Shown here: piece by piece, positions 1-8,427 of the stretch
Position numbering within the stretch: the first letter of the stretch is position 1
How the letters are laid out: the number at the start of each line of letters is the position of its first letter
Assembly: GCA_963724385.1 (NCBI GenBank)
Contig: CAVRUJ010000002.1
Location: forward strand, 1,178,001-1,242,000
Origin: DASXQK01 sp963724385
GTDB taxonomy: Bacteria > Pseudomonadota > Alphaproteobacteria > Dongiales > Dongiaceae
DNA: 64,000 bases
Direction of reading: 5' to 3'
Notes under the pieces: model-generated
What the model was told of the DNA's origin: nothing
Database searches by the model: none
What the model saw: only the letters and a program-made list of their open reading frames with translations
Translations under genes and position numbers: made by a program

Positions 1-2
1 TG

Positions 3-431
3 GTGGCAAGACTGGACGATATCGGCAAACCCGCCTGGATCACCCTGATGGTCCTTGGCTTCATCATCCACTGGCCGATCGGGCTCGCGATCCTGGCCTA
101 TATCATATGGAGCGGACGCATGAGTTGTTGGAGGCATGGCGGCTCCGGCCGCTGGCAGAGTGAAGGCGCGGAGCGATTCTACGAAAAGGCATCGGGCTGG
201 TGCGGCCGTCGGGCCGGCTGGCGGAGGCACGCACCCTGGGCAACCAGCGGCAACAGCGCCTTCGACGAGTACCGGGCCGAGACCTTGCGCCGGCTCGAGG
301 ACGAGCAGAAGGAGTTCCGCGAGTTCCTGGACCGCCTGCGCCAGGCCAAGGACAAGTCAGAATTCGACCAGTTCATGGCCGACCGCTCGCGCCGGCCGCA
401 AGGCCCGGCCCCCGAAGCCCCGCCGGCCTGA
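3..431 (+). CDS. DUF2852 family membrane protein
   Basis: A 142-residue protein read from a GTG at position 3; the true start could lie just before the window. Residues 12-36 form one hydrophobic helix (the stretch with HWPIGLAILAY typical of DUF2852), followed by a Trp/Arg/Gly-rich linker. Residues 87-128 form a highly charged helix (YRAETLRRLEDEQKEFREFL) likely to be a coiled coil. The family occurs in alphaproteobacteria and has no assigned function. It converges with rnhA, and a strong hairpin lies between the two stops. Family recognition is from memory of the motif; a role as a small inner-membrane protein is inference. Confidence 0.75.
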   Translation: MARLDDIGKPAWITLMVLGFIIHWPIGLAILAYIIWSGRMSCWRHGGSGRWQSEGAERFYEKASGWCGRRAGWRRHAPWATSGNSAFDEYRAETLRRLEDEQKEFREFLDRLRQAKDKSEFDQFMADRSRRPQGPAPEAPPA

Positions 432-443
432 CCCGTCGCGCGA

Positions 444-472
444 TCCCTCCCGGCGTTTCGCGCCGGGAGGGA
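444..472. terminator. Perfect hairpin between convergent genes
   Basis: TCCCTCCCGGCG (444-455) and CGCCGGGAGGGA (461-472) form a perfect 12-bp stem with a 5-base loop. It sits between the stop of the DUF2852 gene (431) and the stop of rnhA on the other strand (479), so it probably ends transcription from both sides. No T-run follows on either strand, so it is not a textbook intrinsic terminator. Confidence 0.6.
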
Positions 473-478
473 CGCAGC

Positions 479-961
479 TCACGGGCTCTCGCTTCTTTCC
501 CGTTTCCTGACAAAGGGCTTCATGCCATCGCGGGCGAGCTTGTCCGCCCGTTCGTTCTCCACATGGCCCGAATGGCCGCGCACCCAGATCCAATGGACGG
601 CGTGGCGCTCCAGGGCCGCTTCCAGCCTTTGCCACAGATCGACGTTCTTCACCGGCTTGTTGTCGGCCGTGCGCCAGCCCCGCGCCTTCCAGCGCGGCAA
701 CCACAGCAGGATCCCGTCCTTCATATATGTGCTGTCGGTGTGAAGACGCACGACGGAGGGCTGTTTGAGAGCCTCCAGCGCGCTGATCGCCGCCGTCATC
801 TCCATCCGGTTGTTGGTCGTCCTGGTTTCCCCGCCCTTGAGTTCCCGTTCGTGCTGGTTGGCGCGCAACAGCGCCCCCCAGCCGCCGGGACCTGGATTCC
901 CGCTGCAGGCCCCATCGGTGAAGATGTCGACGGTCGGCCGGGAGCCGAGTTCGGCGCTCAT
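479..961 (-). CDS. rnhA: Ribonuclease HI
   Basis: A 160-residue RNase HI, which cuts the RNA strand of RNA-DNA hybrids (primer and R-loop removal). The start is the ATG at 961, because the protein from there begins MSAELGSRPTVDIFTDGACS and matches the family's length; the longer reading upstream is shadow of thrB. The catalytic carboxylates are visible as D16 (FTDGACSGNPGPGGWG), E54 (NRMEMTA), D76 (HTDSTY) and D140 (NERADKLA), with the H130 loop (VRGHSGH). The ATG overlaps the thrB stop by four bases (ATGA), so translation is probably coupled in the ispH-thrB-rnhA operon. Confidence 0.96.
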   Translation of the reverse strand: MSAELGSRPTVDIFTDGACSGNPGPGGWGALLRANQHERELKGGETRTTNNRMEMTAAISALEALKQPSVVRLHTDSTYMKDGILLWLPRWKARGWRTADNKPVKNVDLWQRLEAALERHAVHWIWVRGHSGHVENERADKLARDGMKPFVRKRERSESP

Positions 962-1923
962 GGATCGAGGCCGTAGCCGCCAGGACCGGTCACCTGGGCG
1001 TGGAAGCGCAGCTTGCGCAGATATTCCATCGGATCCTTGGGCTTGACGAAGGCGCCGGCCGGATGGTGCAGCCAGTCGTAAAGCCGCGTGAGCAGGAAGC
1101 GCAGCGCGCTGCCCCGGGCGAGCAGGGGCAAGGCCCTGATCTCCTCCGGCGGGATCGGGCGAACTCGGGCGTAGTTGGCGATGAGCCCCCTGGCCTTGGT
1201 GGCGTTGAAGGCGAGATTGGGCTCGAAGCACCAGGCGTTCAGGCACACCGCGATGTCGTAAGCATAGAAGTCCGTGCAGGCGAAATAGAAATCGATGATC
1301 CCGGAGAGCCGGTCGCCGAGAAAGAACACGTTGTCGGGAAAAAGATCGGCATGGATGGTGCCGATGGCGAGGCTCGCGGGCCAGCTCGCCTGGAGAAACG
1401 CGAGCTCACGGACAAGTTCCTCGCCCAGGCCCGGCGAAACCTCATCGGCCCTGGACCTGCAGGCCTCGACCAGCCGGGGCCAGCCGGCGAGCGAGAGGTC
1501 GTTGGGCCGGCGGAGCGGGAAATCCGCGCCGGCGAGATGGAACCGCGCCAGGGCTTCCCCCAGCAGCTGGCAATGGCGCGGGGTCGGCCGGCGCGGCCAC
1601 ATGCCGTCGAGGAAGCTGATGATCGCCGCCGGCCGGCCGCAGAGTTCGCTGAGCGCTTCGCCGTTGCGCGCGCGGATCGGCGTCGGGCAGGCGATGCCTT
1701 TGCCGGCAAGGTGCTCCATGAGCCCGATGAAGAACGGCAGGTCGCAGCGCTTCACCCGCTTCTCATACAAGGTGAGGATGAAGCTGCCCTCAGTGGTGTG
1801 GAGCAGGTAGTTGCTGTTCTCCACCCCTTCGGCGATGCCCTTGCAGGACGCGATGGCGCCGATGTCGTAGCGGGCGACGAACTCCTCGAGCTCGCTGTCG
1901 GGAACTTCCGTATAGACGGCCAT
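958..1923 (-). CDS. thrB: Homoserine kinase, aminoglycoside-phosphotransferase type
   Basis: A 321-residue kinase that phosphorylates homoserine in threonine synthesis. It belongs to the APH-fold ThrB of alpha- and gammaproteobacteria, not the GHMP type. The N-terminus (MAVYTEVPDSELEEFVARYDIG) and the ENSNYLLHT segment near residue 36 are characteristic. The catalytic loop H191-A-D193-LFPDN198 and the metal site D211-FYFA are intact. It follows ispH by six bases and overlaps rnhA by four. The neighbours suggest a stable alphaproteobacterial operon rather than a threonine operon. Confidence 0.94.
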   Translation of the reverse strand: MAVYTEVPDSELEEFVARYDIGAIASCKGIAEGVENSNYLLHTTEGSFILTLYEKRVKRCDLPFFIGLMEHLAGKGIACPTPIRARNGEALSELCGRPAAIISFLDGMWPRRPTPRHCQLLGEALARFHLAGADFPLRRPNDLSLAGWPRLVEACRSRADEVSPGLGEELVRELAFLQASWPASLAIGTIHADLFPDNVFFLGDRLSGIIDFYFACTDFYAYDIAVCLNAWCFEPNLAFNATKARGLIANYARVRPIPPEEIRALPLLARGSALRFLLTRLYDWLHHPAGAFVKPKDPMEYLRKLRFHAQVTGPGGYGLDP

Positions 1924-1929
1924 ATCTGC

Positions 1930-2874
1930 TTAAGCCGAGAGCGCCTTGGGCAGCTTGAACTGGACGTTCTCGGCGATGACGGCCACTTCCTCCACCGCTA
2001 CGGCATAGCGCGCACGCGCGCTCGCGATCACCTCGTCCACCAGAAGCTCGGGCGCCGAGGCGCCGGCGGTGATGCCAAGACGCTCCACGCCCGCGAGCTT
2101 CGCCCAGTCGATCTCCGCCGCGCGCTGGACGAGGAAGGCTTGCGTGCAGCCCGCCGCCTTCGCCACTTCGACAAGGCGCACGGAATTGGAGGAGTTGGGC
2201 GCCCCCAGCACCAGCACGGCCTGGCAGCGCCCGGCGATCGCCTTCACCGCCTGCTGCCGGTTCGTCGTCGCGTAGCAGATGTCGTCCTTCTTCGGGCCTT
2301 GGATGGCGGGGAAGCGCCGACGCAGCGCGGCGACGATCTCCACCGTGTCGTCGGCCGAGAGCGTCGTCTGGGTGATGTAGGCGAGTTTTCCGGGGTTGGC
2401 GACCGAGACCGTCAGGGCCTCTTCGACCGACTGGACCAGGGTCACCGCGCCGGGCGGAAGCTGGCCCATGGTGCCGACCACCTCCGGGTGGTCGGCATGG
2501 CCGATCAGCAGGATGTGGCGGGCTTGCGCGAAATGACGCTCCGCCTCCCGATGCACCTTGCCGACCAAGGGGCAGGTGGCGTCCAGCGCCAAGAGATTCC
2601 GCCGCGCGGCTTCTGCCGGCACGGCCTTGGGCACGCCATGGGCGGAGAAGACGACCGGCGCGCCGTCGGGCACAAGGTCCAATTCCTCGACGAAGACCGC
2701 GCCCTTTGCCTCGAGCTGCTCGACCACGAACCGGTTATGCACGATCTCGTGACGCACGTAGACGGGCGGACCAAAGCGGGCGAGCGCCTGCTCCACGATC
2801 TGGATCGCGCGATCGACGCCGGCGCAGAATCCGCGCGGTGCGGCAAGCAGAATGTGAAGCGGCGTCTGCGCCAT
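1930..2874 (-). CDS. ispH: 4-hydroxy-3-methylbut-2-enyl diphosphate reductase
   Basis: IspH (LytB), 314 residues, makes IPP and DMAPP in the last step of the MEP isoprenoid pathway using a 4Fe-4S cluster. The three cluster cysteines are C17 (PRGFCAGVDRA), C101 (DATCPLVGKVH) and C200 (DDICYATTNRQ). The proton-relay glutamate is in HPEVVGTMGQ (about residue 131). The start is set at 2874 (MAQTPLHILLAAPRGFC); an in-frame ATG at 2907 would add eleven residues without resemblance to the family. It is the first gene of the ispH-thrB-rnhA operon and diverges from the CDGSH gene. Confidence 0.96.
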   Translation of the reverse strand: MAQTPLHILLAAPRGFCAGVDRAIQIVEQALARFGPPVYVRHEIVHNRFVVEQLEAKGAVFVEELDLVPDGAPVVFSAHGVPKAVPAEAARRNLLALDATCPLVGKVHREAERHFAQARHILLIGHADHPEVVGTMGQLPPGAVTLVQSVEEALTVSVANPGKLAYITQTTLSADDTVEIVAALRRRFPAIQGPKKDDICYATTNRQQAVKAIAGRCQAVLVLGAPNSSNSVRLVEVAKAAGCTQAFLVQRAAEIDWAKLAGVERLGITAGASAPELLVDEVIASARARYAVAVEEVAVIAENVQFKLPKALSA

Positions 2875-2911
2875 TTGGCGGGCCTTGTGCGGAGGGGGAC
2901 CGATCACTACA

Positions 2912-2927
2912 GTCCGGCAGCCCGGAC
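2912..2927. promoter_or_regulatory. Small inverted repeat in divergent promoter region
   Basis: GTCCGG-cagc-CCGGAC lies in the 87-base gap between divergent ispH and the CDGSH gene. It is a perfect 6-bp stem with a 4-base loop. It could be an operator or just a chance GC palindrome. No convincing -35/-10 pair was recognised nearby. Confidence 0.25.
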
Positions 2928-2961
2928 AGTAACAAAGGGATTGGAGCTAAGGAAGCGCATC

Positions 2962-3201
2962 ATGGAACAGGCGGTGATTGCCCAAAAGTCGCCCTTTCAA
3001 GTCGACGTCGTGGCCGGCAAGACCTATTTCTGGTGTGCTTGCGGACGCAGCAAGAACCAGCCGTTCTGCGATGGATCCCACAAGGGGACGGGCCTGACGC
3101 CGGTGCAGTTCAAGCCGGAGGAATCGAAGACAGTCTGGCTCTGCGGCTGCAAGCATACCGGAAGCCGGCCGATGTGCGACGGCACCCACAAGAGCCTCTG
3201 A
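2962..3201 (+). CDS. Dual CDGSH iron-sulfur domain protein
   Basis: A 79-residue protein with two CDGSH-type 2Fe-2S sites. Site one uses C25, C27, C36 and H40 (CACGRSKNQPFCDGSH) and site two C61, C63, C72 and H76 (CGCKHTGSRPMCDGTH). The second motif has Thr in place of Ser. The ATG at 2962 has a Shine-Dalgarno-like GGAGCTAAGGA upstream. Tandem-CDGSH proteins occur widely in bacteria, and their electron-transfer role is not well defined. The stop is one base before the start of the next gene, so the two are probably cotranscribed. Confidence 0.92.
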   Translation: MEQAVIAQKSPFQVDVVAGKTYFWCACGRSKNQPFCDGSHKGTGLTPVQFKPEESKTVWLCGCKHTGSRPMCDGTHKSL

Positions 3202-3202
3202 C

Positions 3203-3727
3203 ATGGCGGCTCGCTCAGCGGCATTCCTGGCCGCGGGGCTCCTGCTCGCAGGCTGCAGCTGGCTCTCCGGCACCACGCCACCGGCAAGCTGCCCCATCGT
3301 CAGCAAGGTCGGCGACGCCGCCAAGCTCATCCGCTTCGCGCCTGGCGGCAGCCAGGACCTGAGCAACATCGCCTTCGAAGCCGGCATCATGGATATCACC
3401 GGTGGTTGCTCCACCATCGACAACGGCCTCAGGGTCGACATGACCGCCGACTTCCTCGCCGGCAAAGGCCCGGCCGACGCGGAAGGCAAGGCGCGCTTCG
3501 ATTATTTCGTGGCCATCGTGGGCCAGGACCAGAAGGTGCTGGCCCGCGAGCAGTTCTCGACCGAGATCCCGTTCCTCGCCACCAAGACCCGGAACGGGAT
3601 CAAGGAAACGCTGCAAGAAACCGTCCCGCTCGGCAAGGGCCAGCAAGGAGCCGACTTCCATATCTATGTCGGCTTCGTGCTGACGCCCGAGGAACTCGCC
3701 TACAACCGCGCCCATCCGGGAAGCTGA
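3203..3727 (+). CDS. Outer-membrane or periplasmic lipoprotein of unknown function
   Basis: A 174-residue protein with a type II signal peptide: a hydrophobic stretch (FLAAGLLLAGC) with the lipobox cysteine at residue 18. The mature part has two further cysteines (CPIVS near 30 and GGCSTID near 69) and a likely beta-rich fold. Its ending (FHIYVGFVLTPEELAYNR) is seen in alphaproteobacterial lipoproteins of unknown role. It starts one base after the CDGSH stop. The glycine riboswitch begins about 60 bases downstream, and no clear terminator was seen between them. Confidence 0.85.
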   Translation: MAARSAAFLAAGLLLAGCSWLSGTTPPASCPIVSKVGDAAKLIRFAPGGSQDLSNIAFEAGIMDITGGCSTIDNGLRVDMTADFLAGKGPADAEGKARFDYFVAIVGQDQKVLAREQFSTEIPFLATKTRNGIKETLQETVPLGKGQQGADFHIYVGFVLTPEELAYNRAHPGS

Positions 3728-3790
3728 GCAAGCCATTTCGACCTTGACCGGAGCGTCAAGCGGGCGGAAGCTCTCGCCGCCGCAAGACGA

Positions 3791-3982
3791 CCCGCGCGGG
3801 AGAGTCCGGCAAGTCGCGCCGGCGCCGAAGGAGCAACCGCCCCGGAAACTCTCAGGCAAAGAGGACCGCGCGGGGCAAGGCGCTCTGGAAAGCAGGCGGG
3901 TGACCGCCTCACCGAAGAGGAAAGCCGAGGCCGCAACCTAATCGGGCCAAGGTCAATCTTTCAGGTTCGACGACAGAGGGGG
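3791..3982 (+). promoter_or_regulatory. Tandem glycine riboswitch upstream of gcvT
   Basis: Two glycine aptamers in a row. The first (about 3791-3875) carries the conserved GGGAGAG start, CGGCGCCGAAGGAGCAA, CTCTCAGGCAAA and GAGGACCGC. The second (about 3881-3982) carries CTCTGGAAAG, CACCGAAGAGGAAAGCC, ATCTTTCAGGTTCGACGACAGAGGG. This is the classical cooperative arrangement ahead of glycine-cleavage genes. In known cases glycine binding switches the downstream genes on. The expression platform would be 3983-4043, where a GC-rich hairpin around GACCGGTGTAAGACCGGGCC may act. The 316-base gap 3728-4043 holds only this element. Confidence 0.93.
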
Positions 3983-4043
3983 CGTTGCTGGACCGGTGTA
4001 AGACCGGGCCGGCAGCGCATCGACGCCCTCGTCGGAGAACGCC

Positions 4044-5159
4044 ATGGATGCCGAAGCCCTGAGGAAGACCCCGCTCCACAAACTGCATGTGGAGCTGGGC
4101 GCGCGCATGGTTCCCTTTGCCGGCTATGACATGCCGGTGCAATACCCGGGCGGCATCATCGCCGAGCATCTCCAGGTCCGTTCCCAGGCGGGCCTATTCG
4201 ACGTATCCCACATGGGCCAGCTTCGCATCACCGCCAGGCCGGGCCATGATGCCGGCGCGGCGCTCGAGCGCGTCGTCACCTCGGACATCAAGGGGCTCGC
4301 CGTCGGGCGGATGCGCTATGCGCTTTTCACCGAGGTGAGCGGCGGCATTCTTGACGACCTGATGGTGAGCAATGTCGGCGATCATCTGATGCTGGTGGTC
4401 AATGCCGGCTGCAAGGAAGCGGACGAGGCGCATCTGCGCGAGCACATCGCCGGCGAGGTGGAAATCGAGAATCTGGCAAGCCGCGCGCTGCTGGCGCTCC
4501 AGGGTCCGGCCGCCGAACAGGCCCTGGCCCAGCTCGTCCCCGGTTGCCGCGGGCTCCCCTTCATGGCCACCGCTTTCTGGACCATCGAGGACGAGCGCTG
4601 CTTCGTCACCCGGTCGGGCTATACCGGCGAGGACGGATTCGAGATCTCCATCCCCGGCCATGCGGCGGAGCGGCTGGCCCGCCGGCTCCTCGCCATGACC
4701 GAGGTGAAGCCCGCCGGTCTCGGTGCCCGCGATTCCCTGCGCCTCGAGGCAGGGCTTCCCCTCTATGGCCACGACATCGACCGCGGCACGACCCCGGTCG
4801 AGGCGGGGCTCGCCTGGAGCATCGCCAAGCGCCGGCGCGCCGAAGGCGGTTTTCCCGGCGCCGACGTGATCCGCCGGCAGCTTGCGGAAGGAACCGCGCG
4901 CCGCAGGGTCGGCATTCTTCCCGAAGGGCGCCAGCCGGCCCGCGACCACAGCGAGATTCGCGGCCCGTCCGGCCGCGCGATCGGCGAGATCACCAGCGGC
5001 GGGTTCGGCGCAACGGTGAACGGCCCCATCGCCATGGGTTACGTCGAGAGCGCCGCCGCCGCGCCCGGCCAGGCGCTCGACCTCATGGTCCGCGGCAGGG
5101 CCATCCCCGCCAAGGTCGTCCAGCTTCCCTTCGTCAAGCACAACTACAAACGTCGATAA
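4044..5159 (+). CDS. gcvT: Aminomethyltransferase (glycine cleavage T protein)
   Basis: A 371-residue T protein. It takes the aminomethyl group from lipoyl-GcvH and passes it to tetrahydrofolate, releasing ammonia and 5,10-methylene-THF. The N-terminus (RKTPLHKLHVELGARMVPFAGYDMPVQY), SGYTGEDGFEISI near residue 192 and the C-terminal GEITSGGFGATVNGPIAMGYV are family hallmarks, including the ITSGG motif. Length is normal. It is the first gene of the riboswitch-controlled gcv operon and is followed 21 bases later by gcvH. Confidence 0.97.
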   Translation: MDAEALRKTPLHKLHVELGARMVPFAGYDMPVQYPGGIIAEHLQVRSQAGLFDVSHMGQLRITARPGHDAGAALERVVTSDIKGLAVGRMRYALFTEVSGGILDDLMVSNVGDHLMLVVNAGCKEADEAHLREHIAGEVEIENLASRALLALQGPAAEQALAQLVPGCRGLPFMATAFWTIEDERCFVTRSGYTGEDGFEISIPGHAAERLARRLLAMTEVKPAGLGARDSLRLEAGLPLYGHDIDRGTTPVEAGLAWSIAKRRRAEGGFPGADVIRRQLAEGTARRRVGILPEGRQPARDHSEIRGPSGRAIGEITSGGFGATVNGPIAMGYVESAAAAPGQALDLMVRGRAIPAKVVQLPFVKHNYKRR

Positions 5160-5180
5160 GAACACCAGGAGAGGAACCTC

Positions 5181-5558
5181 ATGAGCGGGCTCAAATACAC
5201 CAAGGAACACGAGTGGATTCGCGTCGAGGGCGGGGTCGGCACCGTCGGCATCACGCCGTTTGCCCAGGAGCAGCTGGGCGACGTGGTCTTCGTCGAGCTG
5301 CCCGAGGTCGGGCGCAAGGCCGAGCAGGGCAAGGAGATCGCCGTGGTCGAATCGGTCAAGGCCGCGAGCGAGATCTATGCGCCGGTGAGCGGCGAGGTGG
5401 TGGAGATCAACAAGGCCCTGCCCGAGGCGCCGGCCACCGTGAACAGCGATCCGCTGGGCAGCGGCTGGTTCTTCAAGATCAAGCTCGCCGATGCCGGCCA
5501 GCTCACCAAGCTGATGGACGAGGCCGCCTACAAGAGCTTCTGCGAAGGCCTGCACTGA
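5181..5558 (+). CDS. gcvH: Glycine cleavage system H protein
   Basis: A 125-residue lipoyl carrier shuttling between P, T and L proteins. The lipoylated lysine is K60 in VVESVKAASEIYAP, and the fold begins with YTKEHEWIRVEGGVGTVGIT. A good Shine-Dalgarno (AGGAGAGG) precedes the ATG. The TGA stop shares one base with the gcvPA start (TGATG), indicating translational coupling. The lipoylation enzymes and the L protein are not in this window. Confidence 0.97.
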   Translation: MSGLKYTKEHEWIRVEGGVGTVGITPFAQEQLGDVVFVELPEVGRKAEQGKEIAVVESVKAASEIYAPVSGEVVEINKALPEAPATVNSDPLGSGWFFKIKLADAGQLTKLMDEAAYKSFCEGLH

Positions 5559-6907
5559 TGCGCTACCTGCCCCTGACGGAGGTCGACCGCAGGGCGATGC
5601 TGGCCCGGGTCGGCGCGCCCTCGATCGAGAGCCTGTATCGCGATGTGCCCGAATTCGCCCGCCTGCCGGGACCGGTGGACCTGCCGCCACATCAGGGCGA
5701 GCTCGAGGTCGAGCGCGAGATCGGCGCGCTCGCGGCCAAGAACATGGGCACCAGCGCAGTGCCGAGCTTCCTCGGTGCCGGCGCCTATCGCCACCACGTG
5801 CCGGCCGCCGTCGACCATCTGATCCAGCGCGGCGAGTTCCTCACCTCCTATACGCCCTATCAGCCCGAGATCACCCAGGGCACCCTGCAGTATCTGTTCG
5901 AGTTCCAGACCCAGATCTGCCTCATCACCGCCATGGAGGTGGCCAACGCCTCCATGTATGACGGCGCCACCGCCACCGCCGAGGCGGTGATGATGGCCAA
6001 CCGCGTGACCCGTCGGAAGCGGGCCGTGCTGTCGGGGAATCTCCATCCCCACTACCGCGAGGTCACGGCGACCCACGGGCGCTTCCTCGATTTCCATCTC
6101 GAGGTGGGCGCGCCGGATCCCGAGGGGGCCGAGGACCTGATCGCGCGCATCGACGCCGAGACCTCCTGCGTCGTCGTGCAGAATCCCGACTTCTTCGGCA
6201 ATCTGCGGGACTGGCGGGCGCTCGGCGAGGCTTGCCACGATGCAGGCGCGCTGCTGGTCGTGGTCGTCACCGAACCGGTCTCTCTCGGCCTGGTCGAGCC
6301 GCCCGGCGCCATGGGTGCGGACATCGTCACCGCCGAAGGCCAGCCCATCGGCAACGCGCTTTCCTTCGGCGGACCCTATGTCGGGCTCTTCGCCGCCCGG
6401 GAGAAATACGTCCGCCAGATGCCGGGGCGGCTGGTGGGCGAAACATCGGACGCCGAGGGCAAGCGCGGCTGGGTGCTGACCCTCTCGACCCGCGAGCAGC
6501 ATATCCGGCGCGAGAAGGCGACCAGCAACATCTGCACCAATTCCGGCCTCTGCGCGTTGGCCTTCACCATCCATCTGACCCTGCTGGGCGAGGCGGGCTT
6601 CACGCGGCTGGCCGAGATCAATCACCGCGCCGCCGTAAGGCTGGCCGAGCGGCTGGATGCGGTCGCGGGCTGCCGGGTCGTCAACAAGAGCTTCTTCAAC
6701 GAATTCACCCTTGCCCTGCCAAAGCCGGCAGTCGAGGTGGTGGAGGCCATGGCGAAGCGGCGGATCCTCGCCGGCGTTCCCGTCTCGCGGCTCCATCCGA
6801 ACCGACCGGAACTCGCCAATCACCTGCTCGTCGCCGTCACCGAATGCGCGAGCGAGGCGGATCAGGACGCGCTGGTCGCCGGGCTCGAGGAGACCGCCCA
6901 TGGCTGA
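5558..6907 (+). CDS. gcvPA: Glycine dehydrogenase (decarboxylating) subunit 1
   Basis: The N-terminal half of the P protein as a separate 449-residue subunit. With GcvPB it decarboxylates glycine using PLP and loads H protein. The N-terminus (MRYLPLTEVDRRAMLARVG) fixes the start at 5558. Family segments include FLGAGAYRHHVPAAVDHL, SYTPYQPEITQGTLQ and ATSNICTNSGLCALAF. The split-subunit form, rather than one 950-residue chain, is common in Gram-positives, archaea and some alphaproteobacteria. It overlaps gcvPB by eight bases. Confidence 0.96.
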   Translation: MRYLPLTEVDRRAMLARVGAPSIESLYRDVPEFARLPGPVDLPPHQGELEVEREIGALAAKNMGTSAVPSFLGAGAYRHHVPAAVDHLIQRGEFLTSYTPYQPEITQGTLQYLFEFQTQICLITAMEVANASMYDGATATAEAVMMANRVTRRKRAVLSGNLHPHYREVTATHGRFLDFHLEVGAPDPEGAEDLIARIDAETSCVVVQNPDFFGNLRDWRALGEACHDAGALLVVVVTEPVSLGLVEPPGAMGADIVTAEGQPIGNALSFGGPYVGLFAAREKYVRQMPGRLVGETSDAEGKRGWVLTLSTREQHIRREKATSNICTNSGLCALAFTIHLTLLGEAGFTRLAEINHRAAVRLAERLDAVAGCRVVNKSFFNEFTLALPKPAVEVVEAMAKRRILAGVPVSRLHPNRPELANHLLVAVTECASEADQDALVAGLEETAHG

Positions 6908-8417
6908 TCAACCGCCCCGGCCGACCTTCACCGGCAATCGCGGCCTCGTCATCGAAGAGCCGCTGATCTTCGAGCAGGACATGGCCGGGCGAACCGGCGT
7001 CGATCTGCCCCAACCGACCCAGGGCAAGGACCGGCTGGGCGGCCTGCGTCGCAAGGGCGCCATCGGGCTTCCGGGCTTGGCCGAGCCCCAGGTGGTGCGC
7101 CATTACACCCGCCTCAGCCAGAAGAATTACGCCATCGACATGGGGCTCTATCCGCTCGGCTCCTGCACCATGAAACACAACCCACGGCTCAACGAGAAGA
7201 TGGCGCGCCTGCCCGGCCTCGGCGACCTCCATCCGATGCAGCCCGTCTCCACCGTCCAGGGCGCGCTCGAGCTCATCGACCGCCTGGCCCATTGGCTGAA
7301 GACCCTGACCGGCATGCCGGCCGTCGCCATGTCGCCTGCCGCAGGCGCCCATGGCGAGCTGTGCGGGGTGATGTCGATCCGCGCCGCGATCGAGCATCGC
7401 GGCGAGAGGCGTCATCGCATCCTGGTCCCTGAATCGGCCCATGGCACCAATCCGGCCACCGCGGCGGCCTGCGGCTTCGCGGTCGAGTCGATCCCGGCCG
7501 ATGACCGCGGGCGCGTCGACTTCGCGGCCATGCAGGCCAAGCTCGGCCCCGACGTGGCCGGGATCATGATCACCAACCCCAACACCTGCGGCCTGTTCGA
7601 GAACGACTTCGCCCGGATTGCCGAGGCGGTGCACAAGGCCGGCGGCTTCGTCTACGGCGACGGGGCCAATTTCAACGCCATCGTCGGCCGCGTCAGGCCG
7701 GGCGACCTCGGCGTCGATTGCATGCACATCAACCTGCATAAGACCTTCTCCACGCCCCATGGCGGCGGCGGGCCCGGCAGCGGGCCCGTCGTGCTGTCGG
7801 CGGCCCTCGCCCCCTTCGCGCCGCTGCCCTATGTCGTCCATGGCGCCGAGGGATTCGGCCTAGTCGAGCACGGGGATGGCGGCACCAGCTTCGGCCGGCT
7901 CAAGGGTTTCCACGGCCAGATGGGCATGTTCATCCGGGCATTGACCTACATGCTGAGCCACGGCGCCGACGGGCTGCGCCAGGCCTCGGGCGACGCGGTG
8001 CTGAACGCCAACTACCTGATGGCGTCGCTCGCCGACGAGATCACGCCGGCCTTCGATGGCCCTTGCATGCATGAGGCCCTGTTCGACGACAGATTCCTCA
8101 AGGACACCGGCGTCACCACGCTGGACTTCGCCAAGGCCATGATCGACGAAGGCTTCCACCCCATGACCATGTATTTCCCCCTCGTCGTCCATGGCGCGCT
8201 GCTGATGGAGCCGACCGAGACGGAGAGCAAGGACAGCCTCGACCAGTTCATCGGCGCGCTCAGCGACCTGGCGCGCCGCGCCAAGTCGGGCGAGGCCGCG
8301 GCCTTCCACGATGCCCCACGCCTGGCGCCGCGCCGGCGCCTCGACGAGACGACGGCGGCGCGCCAACCGGTCTTGCGCTGGCATCCCGCCAACACCCAGG
8401 GCCAGGCCGCGGAATAG
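6900..8417 (+). CDS. gcvPB: Glycine dehydrogenase (decarboxylating) subunit 2
   Basis: The PLP-binding half of P protein, 505 residues. The Schiff-base lysine is about K281 in INLHKTFSTPHGGGGPG. Other family blocks are YPLGSCTMKHNPRLNEK near residue 85 and SAHGTNPATAAACGF near 180. The start at 6900 (MADQPPRPTFTGNRGL) overlaps gcvPA by eight bases. This gene completes the T-H-PA-PB set. A small acetyltransferase follows after ten bases. Confidence 0.97.
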   Translation: MADQPPRPTFTGNRGLVIEEPLIFEQDMAGRTGVDLPQPTQGKDRLGGLRRKGAIGLPGLAEPQVVRHYTRLSQKNYAIDMGLYPLGSCTMKHNPRLNEKMARLPGLGDLHPMQPVSTVQGALELIDRLAHWLKTLTGMPAVAMSPAAGAHGELCGVMSIRAAIEHRGERRHRILVPESAHGTNPATAAACGFAVESIPADDRGRVDFAAMQAKLGPDVAGIMITNPNTCGLFENDFARIAEAVHKAGGFVYGDGANFNAIVGRVRPGDLGVDCMHINLHKTFSTPHGGGGPGSGPVVLSAALAPFAPLPYVVHGAEGFGLVEHGDGGTSFGRLKGFHGQMGMFIRALTYMLSHGADGLRQASGDAVLNANYLMASLADEITPAFDGPCMHEALFDDRFLKDTGVTTLDFAKAMIDEGFHPMTMYFPLVVHGALLMEPTETESKDSLDQFIGALSDLARRAKSGEAAAFHDAPRLAPRRRLDETTAARQPVLRWHPANTQGQAAE

Positions 8418-8427
8418 GCCGGGCCCG

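Noticed and set aside
1000..2961. Long open frame on the plus strand opposite thrB and ispH
   Set aside because: It is a GC-rich shadow of two well-recognised minus-strand genes; only its last 79 codons (the CDGSH protein from 2962) are real.
4194..6901. Two minus-strand frames of more than 450 codons opposite the gcv genes
   Set aside because: Their products have biased His/Gly/Asp/Leu composition and no family features, as expected for antisense of GC-rich coding DNA.
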